Below, in pieces: positions 62,789 through 64,000 of a DNA stretch of 64,000 bases. Location: positions 1 through 64,000 of the forward strand of contig CAXBKQ010000016.1 of the NCBI GenBank assembly GCA_963976435.1. The letters run 5' to 3'. Positions within the stretch are counted from its first letter, which is position 1, and each line of letters begins with the position of its first letter. This DNA is from CAKZNE01 sp963976435 (GTDB lineage Bacteria; Bacteroidota; Bacteroidia; Flavobacteriales; Schleiferiaceae). The notes under the pieces were generated by a model. It ran no database searches. It saw nothing but the letters and a program-made list of their open reading frames with translations, and was not told where the DNA came from. The position numbers were made by a program, and so were the translations under genes.

Positions 62789-63553
62789 TTATTTCTGTAA
62801 TAATTTAATTAATTGCGAATGTTCTGGGAAATTGACTAGCACTCCCATCCCCTTTTTTTGGTAAACGACCATGCTTCCCAATCCTACAGCGGATGCTCCT
62901 CCATTAAATACCACATCTTTAAGATGTTCTAATTTTCCGGCACCACCATTGGCGATAACGGGAATACTTACAACATCTGAAACTCTTTTTACTAAATCTA
63001 CATCATACCCCTCCCAAGTTCCTTCTTTATCTATTGAGGTTAGCAAAATTTCTCCTGCACCTGCTTTTTCCAGTTCTAGGGCCCATTCTTCTGGAACTTT
63101 TCCGGTTTTCACCTTTCCAGAATTGGACATTACAAGTTGTTTTGATCTCCAATTTTTCTTTACATCAATACTAGCTACCACACTTTGATTTCCAAAATGC
63201 CCTGCTAGTTGGGAAATAAGGTCTATGTTGGAAAAACTTGCTGAGTTTATGACCAACTTTTCATAACCCATGGTTAGGATTTCCTTTCCAAGCTCAAAAT
63301 TATCAATACCTCCACCATAGGACAGGGGCATAAAACATTCATTGGCAAGCTCTTGTAGGATTGTTAGGTTGGGTTTGCGCTTTTCAACACTATTTCTTAT
63401 TCCTAAAATACAAAGTTCATCAACTTCCAACTCATTGAAAATTCTGGCTGTATTTGCGAAATCACCAATATATCCTGGTTTGGTAAACTGGACGGTTTTC
63501 ACCAGGTTTTCATTTAATAATTGGAGGCATGGTATAACTCTTGTCCGTAGCAT
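62789..63553 (-). CDS. HisF-like cyclase paralogue of sugar amidation systems (WbuZ/HisF2-like)
   Basis: This 254-residue TIM-barrel resembles HisF but starts LRTRVIPCLQLLNENLVKTV: the catalytic Asp of the PCLDV motif of true HisF is Gln here. Other parts follow HisF: SYGGGIDNFELGKEIL, VASIDVKKNW (second Asp kept), LLTSIDKEGTWEGYD and IANGGAGKLEHL. It is followed upstream by a HisH-like gene and lies in a sugar cluster. In other bacteria HisH2/HisF2 and WbuY/WbuZ supply ammonia to a sugar amidotransferase. That partner (WbpG/WbuX) is not visible and may lie past the right edge. Confidence 0.85.
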   Translation of the reverse strand: MLRTRVIPCLQLLNENLVKTVQFTKPGYIGDFANTARIFNELEVDELCILGIRNSVEKRKPNLTILQELANECFMPLSYGGGIDNFELGKEILTMGYEKLVINSASFSNIDLISQLAGHFGNQSVVASIDVKKNWRSKQLVMSNSGKVKTGKVPEEWALELEKAGAGEILLTSIDKEGTWEGYDVDLVKRVSDVVSIPVIANGGAGKLEHLKDVVFNGGASAVGLGSMVVYQKKGMGVLVNFPEHSQLIKLLQK

Positions 63554-63555
63554 AA

Positions 63556-64000
63556 TTAATTCTCAGAAAAATTTTTCAGAAAGGCCATTCCAAATTTATG
63601 GCTCTTTTCTGGATGGAATTGGCAGCCAACAATATTGTTGTTTTGAATTGCTGAATCGAAGAGATCTTCATATTCGGTTTTCAAAATGCTATTCTCTTCA
63701 TTCTCCACTAGAACCTGATAGCTATGAACAAAATAGAATCTTGGCTTTTCATTTTCCAGGGCTAAATCTTGCAGGCCTTTGGTAATATAACTTGGGTTGG
63801 AAACATGAACTTCATTCCATCCCATATGTGGAATAGGTTTATCCTTTTTGGCCATCATCTTATGAGCTTTGCCTTTAATAAAACCTAGCCCTTTCAATTT
63901 TCCTTCGTCGCTACCATCTGTTAGAAGTTGCATTCCTAAACAAATGCCTAGAATTGGAATTTTATCATCGAAAGCTTTTTGATTTAAAACTTCCCTTAAT
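63556..64000 (-). CDS. HisH-like glutamine amidotransferase, N-terminus cut by window edge
   Basis: The frame runs without a stop to base 64000, so the gene continues to the right. The visible 147 residues show LNQKAFDDKIPILGICLGMQ with the class I amidotransferase nucleophile Cys in GICLGMQ, then GLGFIKGKA, PHMGWNEV, YFVHSYQV, and GCQFHPEKSH with the His and Glu of the triad. It is 2 bases upstream of the HisF-like gene. It hydrolyses glutamine to give ammonia to its HisF-like partner. The likely role is amidation of a cluster sugar, as with HisH2/WbuY, and not histidine synthesis, since no other his gene is near. Confidence 0.88.
   Translation of the reverse strand, partial: LREVLNQKAFDDKIPILGICLGMQLLTDGSDEGKLKGLGFIKGKAHKMMAKKDKPIPHMGWNEVHVSNPSYITKGLQDLALENEKPRFYFVHSYQVLVENEENSILKTEYEDLFDSAIQNNNIVGCQFHPEKSHKFGMAFLKNFSEN

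Noticed and set aside
63342..63785. Plus-strand open frame of 147 codons opposite the hisF/hisH-like genes
   Set aside because: It spans the junction of two clear minus-strand genes with catalytic motifs; it is an antisense shadow.
62789..64000. Histidine biosynthesis genes hisF and hisH
   Set aside because: The catalytic Asp of HisF is Gln, and the neighbours are polysaccharide genes; no other his gene is present.
36608..64000. Horizontally acquired island with integrase or attachment sites
   Set aside because: I saw no integrase, transposase, tRNA edge or flanking repeat inside the window; base use looks like that of the housekeeping part. The right boundary is not visible.

Overview
The window is about 64 kb of low-GC DNA from a bacterium of the phylum Bacteroidota, most likely a flavobacterium (Flavobacteriales). 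The evidence is type III glutamine synthetase, a fused SecDF, two secreted proteins with type IX secretion (T9SS) C-terminal sorting domains, a PorE-like outer-membrane anchor protein, exosortase F (XrtF) with its partner protein, and promoters of the Bacteroidota TAnnTTTG type. Several genes start with TTG, and many neighbours are coupled by ATGA overlaps. No tRNA, rRNA, CRISPR array, insertion sequence or prophage gene was seen.

Left part (1-12.2 kb, all minus strand): housekeeping genes. These are pyrF (cut by the window edge), prfA, purM, a PorE/OmpA-like lipid-free envelope protein with two extra LysM domains, glnA type III, a Na+/Ca2+ exchanger, tatA and secDF. Several are bounded by clear intrinsic terminators. 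At 12.3-19.3 kb two plus-strand genes for large T9SS cargo proteins flank an ECF42-type sigma factor and its DGPF/YCII partner. A hairpin sits just before the sigma gene. At 19.3-29.6 kb come a fused isobutyryl-CoA mutase (icmF), a cytoplasmic hybrid histidine kinase, a small secreted protein, a coupled trio (deacetylase, FemAB-like acyltransferase, YjjG-like HAD phosphatase), radC and a YceI lipoprotein. At 29.7-31.2 kb a plus-strand operon carries an SPFH protein, a small membrane protein and a 50-residue ribbon-helix-helix protein.

Right part (31.2-64 kb, all minus strand): a MacA/MacB-type export system with two permeases, the XrtF pair, a Wzi/RemB-like outer-membrane protein, and then a large Wzx/Wzy-dependent surface-polysaccharide cluster that continues past the right edge. 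Genes are transcribed from right to left. The cluster holds several sugar modules: (a) HisH/HisF-like ammonia-supplying proteins and a NodB-like deacetylase; (b) an LpxD-like acyltransferase, VOC protein, FkbH-like HAD-IIIC protein and a dedicated acyl carrier protein, which look like a unit for putting a small acyl (possibly glyceryl) group on an amino sugar; (c) Wzx, Wzy and glycosyltransferases; (d) a Gfo/Idh dehydrogenase, a free-standing ankyrin protein, a sugar N-formyltransferase, a UDP-sugar 2-epimerase and an aminotransferase, which suggest a 3-formamido 2,3-diamino uronic acid; (e) CapE/CapF/CapG enzymes for UDP-L-FucNAc with a WbuB-like transferase; (f) a PglC/PglD/PglE/PglF-like set for UDP-diacetylbacillosamine, where the PglD homologue is a tandem fusion of two apparently intact acetyltransferases.

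The most novel-looking items are the split ankyrin/N-formyltransferase pair that stands where a WbpD-type acetyltransferase would be expected, the double PglD, and the ACP/FkbH/VOC/LpxD-like module. Functional assignments come from motif recognition by eye; no database search was possible.
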